Of a stretch of 23,063 nucleotides of DNA, positions 1 through 7,278 are shown piece after piece. The translations under genes and the position numbers were made by a program. The stretch's first letter is position 1, and each line of letters begins with the position of its first letter. Origin of the DNA: a virus; IMG/VR virus record IMGVR_UViG_3300033233_000170, positions 1 through 23,063 of that record. One strand, 5' to 3'. Below the pieces are notes generated by a model, which ran no database searches, was not told the DNA's origin, and worked only from the letters and a program-made list of their open reading frames with translations.

Positions 1-407
1 CGTGTTACAAGATATTCAATGCAAGTATATAGATCAGGAAAATCAATAAAAGCTGCAGTAATTGTAATCCATTGACCATTAATAAATTCTTGCGTACTGG
101 TTGATGTGCCTGAACCCTTTAAACCAAAGTAATTATTTTTACCGCTTGTGTGTTTGCCCCAGCCACTTTCCAATGCCCATTGAGCAGCAATACATTCTGG
201 GTATTTAGCACCTGCTGCTTTGCCTGCAGCAAGAACACCGTCCCAGGTATTGGGATATTGTTGCTCTGATTTTGGTTGAGTTCGGTATTTAACAGCAAAA
301 GACTCCAGAATCTCAGGGGCAAGCTGAGCCTGAAGCCAATCCCATGCAGTTATTTGATGCTGAAGTTGCTCGTCAAACTTTGCTGCATCACGTAGGTTAA
401 TTGTCAT
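1..407 (-). CDS. Glucosaminidase (GH73/FlgJ-like) endolysin or tail lysin, cut by left edge
   Basis: Reading from ATG at 407 the frame stays open to base 1, giving the first 135 residues; the C-terminus lies outside the window. Residues 74-84 (AAQWALESGWG) and 91-98 (NNYFGLKG) are the signature of the GH73 mannosyl-glycoprotein endo-beta-N-acetylglucosaminidase family; Glu80 sits where the family's catalytic acid lies. Such enzymes cut the glycan chain of peptidoglycan. There is no signal peptide, so the protein would act from inside at lysis or as part of the virion. It follows two small genes and two tail-fibre genes on the same strand, which would suit either a tail-associated lysin or an endolysin. 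Family assignment is strong; the biological role is inferred. Confidence 0.88.
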   Translation of the reverse strand, partial: MTINLRDAAKFDEQLQHQITAWDWLQAQLAPEILESFAVKYRTQPKSEQQYPNTWDGVLAAGKAAGAKYPECIAAQWALESGWGKHTSGKNNYFGLKGSGTSTSTQEFINGQWITITAAFIDFPDLYTCIEYLVT

Positions 408-448
408 GAGCCTAAGGTTTTAATTAAGTTTAGGCCCAATCAATTTAA

Positions 449-628
449 TCAGAGGACTTCAGGTGTAACTTCTGTTACTTCTTCAGTTTTTTCTGGTGCA
501 AACTCAAGGGCGTCAATAAGTTCACCAATCAAGTTAGCGGCAAAGGCAATGAGGTTAGCATCGTTAGAAGCACGAGCAGAACCAAAAGAATTAATTGCCG
601 AGACCAGTTGATTTTTGGTGGGGGCCAT
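449..628 (-). CDS. Small hypothetical protein, 59 aa
   Basis: ATG at 628 opens a 59-residue frame ending in TGA at 449. Its N-terminal 40 residues are alanine- and leucine-rich (for example LIAFAANLIGELIDALEF) and would form an amphipathic helix; the last 15 are acidic and rich in Glu, Thr and Val. I do not recognise the family. It is kept as real because it fills an otherwise empty 250-nt gap in the run of minus-strand genes, has phage-like composition, and has a TATACT box 21 nt upstream of the start, the same layout as several other genes here. It is 41 nt upstream of the glucosaminidase start. Confidence 0.72.
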   Translation of the reverse strand: MAPTKNQLVSAINSFGSARASNDANLIAFAANLIGELIDALEFAPEKTEEVTEVTPEVL

Positions 629-649
629 GGTGTTTAAAGCTTTTCAAAA

Positions 650-655
650 AGTATA
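650..655 (-). promoter_or_regulatory. TATACT -10-like box for the 59-aa gene
   Basis: On the minus strand TATACT lies 21 nt before the ATG at 628, preceded by GC and followed by a T-run. No -35 hexamer is visible at 16-18 nt. The spacing is the same as for boxes at 6452, 16632 and 19390, which is the main reason for calling it. Confidence 0.45.
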
Positions 656-662
656 GCAATAA

Positions 663-986
663 TCACCAGGGGATGCCAGAAGCATCAACAGGAGTTTGTT
701 TGGCGTCAAGTTGACCTGTCAATCCATTACAGATGGACTCAACTTTTTCGTCGCCAAGAGCGGACAACACCCAGCCTACAACTTGGCCTTCGGTCAGATC
801 TGCGTAAGGGGTAAAGTGGGTAGGATCTGGCTCACCAAAACCAATAGAACCATAGCCGCTAGCGGTAAGGTCATCCTCGCCGGTCACTTCGCGAGTGGCG
901 GTAACAGTCCAGTGGGCAGTGTAAACAGCACCATCAGAAAGTTTACGTTCTAATTGTGCAATGTTCCAGGTGTAAGTATCAGCCAT
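663..986 (-). CDS. Conserved small phage protein, 107 aa, tail-fibre region
   Basis: The 107-residue protein starts with MADTYTW and has a central stretch (VYTAHWTVTATREV) followed by GYGSIGF, then DLTEGQVVGWV and a C-terminal DAKQTPVDASGIPW. I recall this layout from a family of small, mostly beta-strand proteins of unknown function that is common next to tail-fibre genes in marine and freshwater tailed phages (I believe catalogued as DUF7936, not verified). No catalytic motif, signal peptide or membrane segment is visible. It sits between the second tail-fibre gene and a 59-aa gene on the same strand and has a TATAAT box 23 nt upstream. A role in the tail or adsorption apparatus is inferred only from position. 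Confidence 0.8.
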   Translation of the reverse strand: MADTYTWNIAQLERKLSDGAVYTAHWTVTATREVTGEDDLTASGYGSIGFGEPDPTHFTPYADLTEGQVVGWVLSALGDEKVESICNGLTGQLDAKQTPVDASGIPW

Positions 987-1009
987 TTTAATGCGTTAGC
1001 TATGGTTTT

Positions 1010-1015
1010 ATTATA
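1010..1015 (-). promoter_or_regulatory. TATAAT -10-like box for the 107-aa gene
   Basis: The minus strand reads CTTATAATAAAA, with TATAAT 23 nt before the ATG at 986. It lies in the 74-nt space after the tail-fibre gene. No -35 consensus is visible. It agrees with the other TATA(A/C/G)T boxes in the window. Confidence 0.5.
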
Positions 1016-1060
1016 AGGTAAAAAATTGTTGGTACCAGGTAGCGAAGGGAATTACTGAAA

Positions 1061-2257
1061 TTAGTAGGTAATCATCAGCGTACCATCTGATTTCCGGTAA
1101 ACATCACCTGCAACCAAGCCGCCAGCCAGTGCAGCGGTGTTGTCGGCATAGGTGGCAACACTGGAGAAGTTGATCGTGCCAGTGCTCTTGATCCGCATCC
1201 GCTCCGTAGGGGTAGCAGCGCCATCAGCGGTGGTACTAAACACCAATCTGCCTGGCATGTCGTTGGCGCCGGGGGTGCCGTCTACGGCGGCGTTAATTCG
1301 GGCGCCGTTTGTCATGTTTACGCCGTCGTAGCCGCTAAAGCTCAGCTCGCCTAGGTAATCATCATTTAAGACTATCGTAGGAGCTGCGATAGTTCCACGG
1401 CCCTTTTGAAGGTGTAATCTACTGCCGTTTAAATCCGCTGACCACCTTGTAATTGATTCCGCGGCTTCCTCATTTGATTCAATTTGAAAAATTGAATTAA
1501 AATTAATAACGTCTAATCGTGAGGACCTGCTGATACTTGTCCCCACTAACAGCCTGCCGGAGCTGTCGATGCGGGCGCGTTCAAGGCTTGCTGTCCAAAA
1601 AGAAATTGGAGCTGCATCTTGAGTAACTATTCGGAGTTCACTTGTGCCGCGATGTGTCAATTGGCTTACAGCATTGGCTCCTGCACTGTCACGAATAAGT
1701 CTCAATCCGTAGTCTGTATAAGTGGTATCAGTAATTAAATCAATAAATGCATTTTGACTTGTTGTTGTACCTAGGCCAATCTCAAGAAATGAACCTGTTC
1801 CTTGGTGCAAAATGCGAGTAGAGCCTCCTTGCACATCAAGGCGATACGCGCCAGAAGTAGTGCCAATCCCCACGTTGCCGGAGCTGTCGATAAACAAACG
1901 CCCGGTGCCACTACTTGAAATAGCTACTTGATCTGCACCAGGACTATAGATGCCTGTATTGGGATCACTTGTAAAAGAAATCGAAGGTGCGGCAGCAGAG
2001 CCTGCAGCAAAAATACCAGAGGTAACCGTAGTAGATGCACCGCTTAATACGGTAAATACACCACTGGTAAAGTTAGCCGTTGTACCGGTAACCGTAGTAC
2101 CAGAGACGGTTGTGCCTTGAATTGTAACGCCAGAAATTGTACCAGTAACCGTTACACCAGATGTAATAGCGCGATAGATACCAGAAACAGTGGTAGCTTG
2201 ATCAGCGCCGCCATTAGTGAATGTAATATTATCAACTTTAATTGCACCGTAAGGCAT
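1061..2257 (-). CDS. Tail fibre protein, 398 aa
   Basis: Starts MPYGAIKVDNITFTNGG, followed at about residues 20-80 by short Ser/Gly/Thr/Val repeats of the type SG-VTVTG-T. Next comes a segment common to environmental phage fibres: SFTSDPNTGIYSPG (about 94-107), GTGRLFIDSSGNVGIGT (about 117-133), and a second RARIDSSGRLLVGT copy near residue 230. The C-terminus reads GDVYRKSDGTLMITY. This is a beta-rich, probably trimeric fibre that would contact the host surface. The repeat-rich N-terminal part resembles that of the neighbouring 607-aa fibre, so the two may be assembled together or related by duplication. No chaperone or peptidase motif is evident. The ATG at 2257 is preceded by TATAAA at 14 nt. 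Confidence 0.85.
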   Translation of the reverse strand: MPYGAIKVDNITFTNGGADQATTVSGIYRAITSGVTVTGTISGVTIQGTTVSGTTVTGTTANFTSGVFTVLSGASTTVTSGIFAAGSAAAPSISFTSDPNTGIYSPGADQVAISSSGTGRLFIDSSGNVGIGTTSGAYRLDVQGGSTRILHQGTGSFLEIGLGTTTSQNAFIDLITDTTYTDYGLRLIRDSAGANAVSQLTHRGTSELRIVTQDAAPISFWTASLERARIDSSGRLLVGTSISRSSRLDVINFNSIFQIESNEEAAESITRWSADLNGSRLHLQKGRGTIAAPTIVLNDDYLGELSFSGYDGVNMTNGARINAAVDGTPGANDMPGRLVFSTTADGAATPTERMRIKSTGTINFSSVATYADNTAALAGGLVAGDVYRKSDGTLMITY

Positions 2258-2271
2258 GGTAGTACTCGTTC

Positions 2272-2277
2272 TTTATA
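2272..2277 (-). promoter_or_regulatory. TATAAA -10-like box for the 398-aa tail fibre
   Basis: Minus strand GGTATAAAG, 14 nt before ATG 2257, in the 47-nt gap after the 607-aa fibre gene. The spacing is shorter than for the other boxes, so this one is weaker. Confidence 0.3.
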
Positions 2278-2304
2278 CCAATAATAACAGGAAAATAATT
2301 AGTC

Positions 2305-4128
2305 TTAAGGAAGGATGGTAATTGTCCCACGAATAATTAACCCCGCGTCACCTGAAATTACACCAGATGAAATTAACGCAGGTGTTGCACCAGAAGGAGC
2401 TGTAAATACACCAGAAACACCAGTGATGTTACTAAACCTTCCCGCATCACCAGTAATTACAGCGCCTGAGACTTGAGTAGTGTAAACACCTGAGACAAAG
2501 TTAGCGGTAGTACCAGTGACCGTAACACCTGTGATTGTGGTAAAAGCACCCGAGACTCCAGTTACTGTTGTAAATTGTGCTGTTGTACCTGTAACGGTTT
2601 GACCGCTGATAACACCAGTAACTGAAACACCAGAACCAAAGAACCCAGAGCCACTGACCGTCAAGTTACCGGAGATTGTGGTATTGCTAAAAACAATATT
2701 GGTGAAATTACCACTGGTTGCATTGACCGTGGTTACATTCAACGTGGTACCACTGATTGTTGTTCCAGTAACTGAAGTAAATCCAGCGGTACCACCTGTA
2801 AGAGTTGTAAACTGAGCCGTATTGCCGGTGATGGTTGCACCAGAGATACTGGTAACAAAGACCGCTGCGATACCGGTTAAGCTACTAAATAGTCCCGTAT
2901 TACCTGTAACAGTTGAACCTGAGACAACAGTTGTGAAAGTACCAGTGGCACCTGTAACTGTTGTAGCAAGAACCGTATTACCGGTAACGGTCGCCCCACT
3001 GATACTGGTTGTGAATACACCGGTTCCTCCGGTTACGGTGGTGAACCTACCAGTATTTCCTGTGACTACAACACCAGAAACAACATCAGTAAAGACGCCA
3101 GAAACACCAGTAACAGATGCAAATCTTGCAATGTTTCCAGTAATTGTGGCACCGGACAGGGCTGTGTAGACACCAGAAACACCCGTGATGTTACTGAATA
3201 GTCCAATGTTTCCTGTAATAGTTGCACCAGAAATAATCTGTGTGTAAATGCCAGAGAGTGCAGTTACTCCCCCAAAAGAACCCGAATCCCCGGTAATTGT
3301 TGCACCAGATATTCTTGTGGTAAATGTACCAGAAACACCTGTGATGCTAGAAACCCTTACGGTGTCACCACTAATGATGGCACCACTTAAAGATGTAGTA
3401 AATACGCCGCTGACACCTGTAACACTAGTTGCACGAACCGTTGTTCCAGTAATTGTGGCACCTGAGAATGTACCCGTGGCAGTGACAGTAGATGCAAATT
3501 GAGCAGCACCAGAAACAACTAGTCCACTTTCGACGGTTAGGTTACCGCTAACAACAAGAACAGGTGTTACAAGTGTACCAAAAACACCGGAGGTTGCCTG
3601 AACGGTTGTACCAGTAATTGTGACACCGCTTAACGCATTAAAAACACCTGATGTACCAGAGATATTGTTGCCGGTTATTGTTGCACCGCTTAGGCGCGTA
3701 GAAAAATTACCACTGATTGCATTGACGGTTGCTCCAGTAAAGGTTGTAGCTGTGACCGTCACACCATTAATGTTAGTACCTTGGATAGTATTGCCCGTAA
3801 TTGTGGTGCCGCTAACGGTTCCACTGACAGTCGCATTATTTTGAACAATTAAACCACTAACAGATGCCTGGTTGCTGACGATTAAACCAGAGGTGGTTGT
3901 TAGGCCTGCAACATCAAGGGTTCCACTGATTGACGTGTTACCACTGATGGCGCCACCCGTGCGGGGAAGGTAGTAAATATTAAGATATTCTTTAGTTCCT
4001 GAGATGGTGATCTTCTTATTTTTTAACGCCGGGTCAACTTCAAAAACGTGCACAATAGTAAAAAGATCTTGCTCGGCAACGTCAATGCCAGCAAGTTCTT
4101 GTAAATCGCTAATGCGCCGGTTGGCCAT
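2305..4128 (-). CDS. Repetitive tail fibre protein, 607 aa
   Basis: Residues 1-54 form a distinct N-terminal domain (MANRRISDLQELAGIDV...EYLNIYYLPRTGG). I recognise this kind of N-terminus from cyanophage and other marine phage fibres, where it probably attaches the fibre to the baseplate or tail. From about residue 55 to the end the protein is Gly/Ser/Thr/Val repeats, with motifs SGATITGNT and TGVSGVFTT recurring about every 26 residues between 231 and 438. The pattern predicts a long beta-structured shaft. The C-terminus (GLIIRGTITILP) is short and carries no separate globular domain, so host recognition may lie in the shaft or in the 398-aa fibre next to it. No Cys is evident. Confidence 0.87.
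   Translation of the reverse strand: MANRRISDLQELAGIDVAEQDLFTIVHVFEVDPALKNKKITISGTKEYLNIYYLPRTGGAISGNTSISGTLDVAGLTTTSGLIVSNQASVSGLIVQNNATVSGTVSGTTITGNTIQGTNINGVTVTATTFTGATVNAISGNFSTRLSGATITGNNISGTSGVFNALSGVTITGTTVQATSGVFGTLVTPVLVVSGNLTVESGLVVSGAAQFASTVTATGTFSGATITGTTVRATSVTGVSGVFTTSLSGAIISGDTVRVSSITGVSGTFTTRISGATITGDSGSFGGVTALSGIYTQIISGATITGNIGLFSNITGVSGVYTALSGATITGNIARFASVTGVSGVFTDVVSGVVVTGNTGRFTTVTGGTGVFTTSISGATVTGNTVLATTVTGATGTFTTVVSGSTVTGNTGLFSSLTGIAAVFVTSISGATITGNTAQFTTLTGGTAGFTSVTGTTISGTTLNVTTVNATSGNFTNIVFSNTTISGNLTVSGSGFFGSGVSVTGVISGQTVTGTTAQFTTVTGVSGAFTTITGVTVTGTTANFVSGVYTTQVSGAVITGDAGRFSNITGVSGVFTAPSGATPALISSGVISGDAGLIIRGTITILP
2815..3438 (-). repeat. About eight tandem 26-residue (78-bp) units in the tail-fibre gene
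   Basis: These bases encode residues 231-438 of the 607-aa fibre. Each unit reads roughly (F/A)xx(V/L/I)TGVSGVFTT-(I/L)SGATITGNT and is 25-26 residues long. The copies are diverged at the DNA level, so they are coding repeats and not a recent amplification. Both flanks contain shorter, less regular versions of the same motif. Confidence 0.8.
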
Positions 4129-4156
4129 TTACTTATGAATAGATGCTCTTAAATTA

Positions 4157-4162
4157 ATTATA
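4157..4162 (-). promoter_or_regulatory. TATAAT -10-like box for the 607-aa tail fibre
   Basis: Minus strand GCTATAATTAATTT, 28 nt before ATG 4128 and just after the stop of the upstream membrane-protein gene. No -35 is visible. It has the same hexamer as the boxes at 1010, 16632 and 19390 but a longer leader. Confidence 0.4.
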
Positions 4163-4182
4163 GCTTCTTTGTGTTTAATACA

Positions 4183-4539
4183 CTACTTAACTTTAATTTC
4201 AATACGTGGCAACAGGTTGCTGCCAAAATTCCAACCGGCTTGCACGCCAACAACAATGCCGCATGCCAAGAAAACTGTCAGTATTAACTCAGCAACAGTC
4301 AGGTTGCGACGTACGTACACAACTTGGGGAGCAGGTTGAGAGTTTGCAGGAACTTGTAGTTGGGGAGCTGGGATTGCTTGTCGTTGTTCCATTGTGATAC
4401 GAATGGCTTCTTCCCTGGCGCGTGCCTTCATCATATTAACCATTTCAGGGGTAATAGACGTAGGAAAATTAGAAGCTGATGCAGGAGCTGTCAACAGGTT
4501 TTCAGGTACCTGAATGCTAGGTGCAATTTGTTCTTCCAT
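4183..4539 (-). CDS. Single-pass membrane protein, 118 aa, function unknown
   Basis: Residues 1-75 are soluble and rich in Pro, Ala, Gln and charged residues. Residues about 80-101 (LTVAELILTVFLACGIVVGV) form one clear transmembrane helix, preceded by VRRN and followed by a short tail ending IEIKVK. The basic residues on both sides leave topology uncertain. It is the first minus-strand gene after the divergent start at 4595 and lies just upstream of the tail fibres. A one-TM protein near lysis genes could be a holin or spanin-like partner, but there is no lipobox or signal peptide and the TM is C-terminal, so this is only a possibility. The ATG has no clear Shine-Dalgarno. Confidence 0.72.
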   Translation of the reverse strand: MEEQIAPSIQVPENLLTAPASASNFPTSITPEMVNMMKARAREEAIRITMEQRQAIPAPQLQVPANSQPAPQVVYVRRNLTVAELILTVFLACGIVVGVQAGWNFGSNLLPRIEIKVK

Positions 4540-4572
4540 TTACGTGACAAAAACTTTTTCAACAGACTAACA

Positions 4573-4578
4573 TATAAA
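4573..4578 (+). promoter_or_regulatory. TATAAA box in the 55-nt divergent spacer
   Basis: The 4540-4594 spacer separates two divergent genes. On the plus strand CATATAAAAAA places TATAAA 16 nt before the ATG at 4595. No -35 at the right distance is seen. Promoter activity for the plus-strand operon is inferred. Confidence 0.35.
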
Positions 4579-4594
4579 AAAGCTTTATGACGGC

Positions 4595-5023
4595 ATGGCA
4601 ACTTTTGGAATACGCAAGGGCTTGGAGGACGTTGCTCACGAGTTAAAAGGCATTCGAAATATTTTGGCGTCTATGTGGCATAGTCGTTATTCATCTGGTG
4701 AAACAAACCAATTAAATCCCGAAGCTTTTGCTGATGAGTACATCCCTACAGAGGAATGCGCCAGGCGCTTAGGGGTATCTGATCAAACACTTCGCAATTG
4801 GATTAGCCAAGGCAAGAAAAATACTGGGAAAGGCTGGACGGAAGGCATTCACTATGTCAATCTTTGTCCAGATAAAGGTAAGAAAGCTGTCATTCGTATT
4901 CCGTGGAACCAATTGGTGCAGTCCTTTGCAAGAAACAGGAATGTAGAACTTAACGACTTTAATGTCTCCAATATGTATCAATCCGTAAACACAGTGGCCA
5001 TGGACGATGGTTTACAACCATGA
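4595..5023 (+). CDS. Helix-turn-helix DNA-binding protein (excisionase/MerR-like), 142 aa
   Basis: Residues about 49-75 (EYIPTEECARRLGVSDQTLRNW) form a helix-turn-helix of the excisionase/MerR type: a conserved entry, a small second helix and a recognition helix ending in RNW. The next segment (GWTEGIHYV...IRIPWNQLV) resembles the wing and following strand of the same fold. The first 45 residues, predicted helical, may dimerise. It opens a plus-strand cluster of four genes joined by overlaps, so it is a candidate transcriptional regulator of that cluster or of the divergent minus-strand genes. The stop overlaps the next start by 4 nt (ATGA). An earlier ATG at 4587 is out of frame. The bound sequence is unknown. 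Confidence 0.75.
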   Translation: MATFGIRKGLEDVAHELKGIRNILASMWHSRYSSGETNQLNPEAFADEYIPTEECARRLGVSDQTLRNWISQGKKNTGKGWTEGIHYVNLCPDKGKKAVIRIPWNQLVQSFARNRNVELNDFNVSNMYQSVNTVAMDDGLQP

Positions 5024-5478
5024 CAAACCGTTTCAGTGGCATTGATTTGTCCCTTGTAACAATTGAAAATCATTCTCAACTGCTACCAGAATCCTTGGTG
5101 CTTCAGCTGGAAGATTTTCTCCCTCCCTTTGGCTCTTTTGATGATGATTGCATGCGTCGATATTTAGAAAATCTTTGTATTTATGAAGAGGAAGACGCCA
5201 ACTCCAGCATGACTTTGGCCAATCGTTTGCGTTTTGCGTTTAAAGATTTACAATCTGACACAATCTGTGGGAAATTCCCCCAAGCAGAATTGCCTCTTAA
5301 ACGACGCTTGCGTTGTGTAGCAGAGTATTTGATACGGTCAGGCGAATTTAACAAACTACGTGATGACAAGGGTAAGCTCGTCAAGAAACGTGGTAACCTT
5401 GGGAAGCTTGTGGTTATTTACCAACCACTACCAAAACTTTTAGACTCACTTTCTAAGCAAGGATTATTAGAACCATGA
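5020..5478 (+). CDS. Hypothetical protein, 152 aa
   Basis: No family is recognised. The protein is acidic in its N-terminal half (residues about 32-65, with FDDD and YEEEDAN) and basic in its C-terminal half (LKRRLRC near 90 and DDKGKLVKKRGNLGKLVV near 115-132). It has a PLPKLLDSLSKQGLLEP ending and no membrane segment. The LANRLRFAFKDLQ to AEYLIRSGEF stretch is predicted helical and could be a small winged-helix-type fold, which is a guess. The ATG overlaps the preceding stop and its own stop overlaps the next ATG, so it is almost certainly translated with its neighbours. Confidence 0.72.
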   Translation: MTNRFSGIDLSLVTIENHSQLLPESLVLQLEDFLPPFGSFDDDCMRRYLENLCIYEEEDANSSMTLANRLRFAFKDLQSDTICGKFPQAELPLKRRLRCVAEYLIRSGEFNKLRDDKGKLVKKRGNLGKLVVIYQPLPKLLDSLSKQGLLEP

Positions 5479-5861
5479 GTAGACGCAAAAAGCTTATAAC
5501 TGCCGCACTAAACGGAGAAACAGGGGACACAGAAGCCAAGTATCTGGACGCCGTCGTCAAGTTAATTCTTGGTGACATGGGAAAGCTCTACACACAATTT
5601 TGGGAAGCCGAAGGACCTGGCGTCATTTGTTTTCAGCCAGACAACCAAGAGCGCTCAATGTTCTATATGACACTTGAAGAATTGCACTCGGCACAAGAGT
5701 CATGTGAACGTGAAAACAACGGCGACCTTGCCGAAACATTTCGTCGCATCTTGGAGGCTGCACAAAAAAACAATCCAACAGAATCCGCAGGCTACATTAT
5801 TAACGATGCTGAAGGCATTCGTTATTTTGCAATTGATTACAACCAAGCTGTTGATGTGTAA
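5475..5861 (+). CDS. Hypothetical protein, 128 aa
   Basis: No family is recognised. It starts MSRRKKLITAALNGE and has a helical segment (EAKYLDAVVKLILGDMGKLYTQF). A mixed region follows that begins GPGVICFQP and contains SMFYMTLEELHSAQESC; the end is GIRYFAIDYNQAVDV. The alternation of strands and helices suggests a compact soluble protein. It starts inside the stop of the 152-aa gene (ATGA) and its TAA shares one base with the next ATG (TAATG), so all four genes from 4595 to 6445 are likely co-translated. It may be a phage-encoded host-modifying or replication-accessory protein, but nothing in the sequence proves this. Confidence 0.72.
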   Translation: MSRRKKLITAALNGETGDTEAKYLDAVVKLILGDMGKLYTQFWEAEGPGVICFQPDNQERSMFYMTLEELHSAQESCERENNGDLAETFRRILEAAQKNNPTESAGYIINDAEGIRYFAIDYNQAVDV

Positions 5862-6445
5862 TGACTAGAAAATTTAGAAAAAAATGTGAAGATCTTGAGT
5901 TAATTACTAATAAAGATTTAATTGCATCTGCTCATTCTCTTATGGATGGCATTGATTTAGATCCAGCCAGCTCTAAAGTTGCCAATTCTTACGTTCAGGC
6001 TGATAAATTTTATTCTCCTCAGGATGATGGACTAAATGTCCAAGAGTGGGAGGGCAAGGTTTACGTGTTTCCACCAAGTGGTGCTTATTATTTTGATAAA
6101 CATCTTGACAAATGGAAGATGACTAGAGCATCATCTGGATCATTGACCTCATCTCATGCTCTTTGGTTCAGAAAACTGTACCGCCTTTGGATAGCCGATG
6201 TTGTTAAGGAGGGTTTGTACTTTACCAACTGTACGGATATGATCCGGTATGATCAACGTATTTTTAATTTCCCGGTCTGTATCTTAAAAACAGCCCCAAC
6301 ATTAATTAAAAATACAAGTGAAGGTATTGGTACGCACAAAACCAGTACGTCGTTAGTAGCGTACCTGCAACCTAAGCAAAACAGTGGGTTGGCTACTGAA
6401 AAATTTATTGATATTTACGGTGAAAAGGGCCGCATCCTCTGCTAA
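5861..6445 (+). CDS. Phage Dam-like adenine methyltransferase homologue with altered motif (FPPS)
   Basis: The 194-aa protein has the layout of the phage N6-adenine methyltransferase family: IDLDPAS at 31-37, VANSYVQADKFYS at 40-52, DDGL at 55-58 and W-GKVYVFPPSG at about 63-74. The later WF...LW and RIFNFPVC segments match the C-terminal half. In active members the last motif is N/D-PP-Y/F, whose first residue contacts the target adenine; here it is FPPS (70-73). What is seen is loss of both catalytic positions. The family is therefore recognisable, but methylation activity is doubtful; it may be a binding-only relative. The start overlaps the previous stop by one base. Confidence 0.7.
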   Translation: MTRKFRKKCEDLELITNKDLIASAHSLMDGIDLDPASSKVANSYVQADKFYSPQDDGLNVQEWEGKVYVFPPSGAYYFDKHLDKWKMTRASSGSLTSSHALWFRKLYRLWIADVVKEGLYFTNCTDMIRYDQRIFNFPVCILKTAPTLIKNTSEGIGTHKTSTSLVAYLQPKQNSGLATEKFIDIYGEKGRILC

Positions 6446-6451
6446 GTTCGG

Positions 6452-6457
6452 TATACT
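6452..6457 (+). promoter_or_regulatory. TATACT -10-like box for the dCTP deaminase gene
   Basis: GGTATACTAAAAG lies in the 33-nt gap after the Dam-like gene, with 21 nt between the box and the ATG at 6479. No -35 is visible. The same hexamer at the same distance occurs at 650-655 on the other strand. Confidence 0.5.
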
Positions 6458-6478
6458 AAAAGACGATTGAAGAGGCTT

Positions 6479-7066
6479 ATGTCGATCCTGAGTGACGTGG
6501 AAATCAAACAACTTGTCCTTAAGGAGGGCATGATTTCTCCTTTTCAAGATCACTTAGTTAGCGAAGAAAACGGACATAAAATTCTTAGCTATGGCCTAAG
6601 TTCTTATGGATATGATATTCGATTGTCTCCTAAACAGTGCTTAGTATTTGGCCGCATTCAAGCCGGTGATTGTGACCCCAAAAATTTTGATGGTGACATT
6701 TTAACACCGTCCGAATTATTAGAAGATGAGAAAGGTTCATATTTTATCTTGCCTCCTTATGGGTATTGCCTGGGAGTTGCAGAAGAACGTCTTAAATTAC
6801 CCAGGGATGTAACTGTTGTTGCTGTTGGCAAAAGCACGTATGCTCGTTCAGGAATCATGGTAAATATTACTCCAGCAGAAAGTGCCTGGGAAGGATATTT
6901 AACTTTGGAAATCAGTAATTGTACTGGGTTGTTTAATCGTATTTACGCCAATGAAGGAGTGACACAATTATTATTCTTCCGGGGTAATCCTTGTGAAGTT
7001 AGTTATCAAGATCGAAAAGGTAAATACCAAAATCAATTGCAAGAAGTTGTGTACAGCAAAGCGTAA
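6479..7066 (+). CDS. dcd: dCTP deaminase
   Basis: The 195-aa product carries the dCTP deaminase/dUTPase trimer signature: SYGYDIRLSP at 42-51, GKSTYARSGI at 117-126, TPAES-WEGYLTLEISN at about 131-147 with the presumed catalytic Glu134, and YANEGVTQLLFF at 156-167. It would deaminate dCTP to dUTP, feeding dTMP synthesis for phage DNA replication; whether it also cleaves dUTP cannot be told. The ATG at 6479 is preferred over a TTG at 6467 because AGAGG (6471-6475) lies between them and precedes the ATG by 3 nt. It is followed after 2 nt by a small acidic gene. Confidence 0.9.
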   Translation: MSILSDVEIKQLVLKEGMISPFQDHLVSEENGHKILSYGLSSYGYDIRLSPKQCLVFGRIQAGDCDPKNFDGDILTPSELLEDEKGSYFILPPYGYCLGVAEERLKLPRDVTVVAVGKSTYARSGIMVNITPAESAWEGYLTLEISNCTGLFNRIYANEGVTQLLFFRGNPCEVSYQDRKGKYQNQLQEVVYSKA

Positions 7067-7068
7067 AC

Positions 7069-7278
7069 ATGACGGATCCACACGATATCGAGCAACGTTT
7101 AAATATTGTTGATGTTCTTTATCGGTCTGTAATGTTACTTGAAAATGAAGAGTTAGCTTCTGAGTTGGGACGTTACAGTTCGGACAATATTCAATGGGTT
7201 CTTAATATGCTCCAGGGAATCTTTGATGAACTAGATCATGTTTTAGATTTAGAAGAATCCAACTACATTGAATATTAA
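7069..7278 (+). CDS. Small acidic hypothetical protein, 69 aa
   Basis: It starts 2 nt after the dCTP deaminase stop, so it is probably co-translated. The protein is acidic and mostly helical (IVDVLYRSVMLLENEELASEL near 13-33, WVLNMLQGIFDELDHVLD near 43-60). It has no cysteine and no catalytic motif. Such small acidic helical proteins in phages often bind and inhibit host proteins, but that is only a general possibility. Its TAA shares the palindrome TTAA with the stop of the convergent gene at 7275. Confidence 0.72.
   Translation: MTDPHDIEQRLNIVDVLYRSVMLLENEELASELGRYSSDNIQWVLNMLQGIFDELDHVLDLEESNYIEY

Noticed and set aside
2822-3844. Three plus-strand frames (115, 84, 74 aa) rich in Val, Pro and Thr
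   Set aside because: They are reverse-strand readings of the Thr/Gly/Ser tail-fibre repeats and share their periodicity.
2305-4128. Repeats looking like a CRISPR array
   Set aside because: Units are diverged, without constant repeats and unique spacers, and encode a continuous fibre protein.
6467-6478. TTG start adding four residues to dCTP deaminase
   Set aside because: They overlap the AGAGG site; family members begin near the ATG at 6479.
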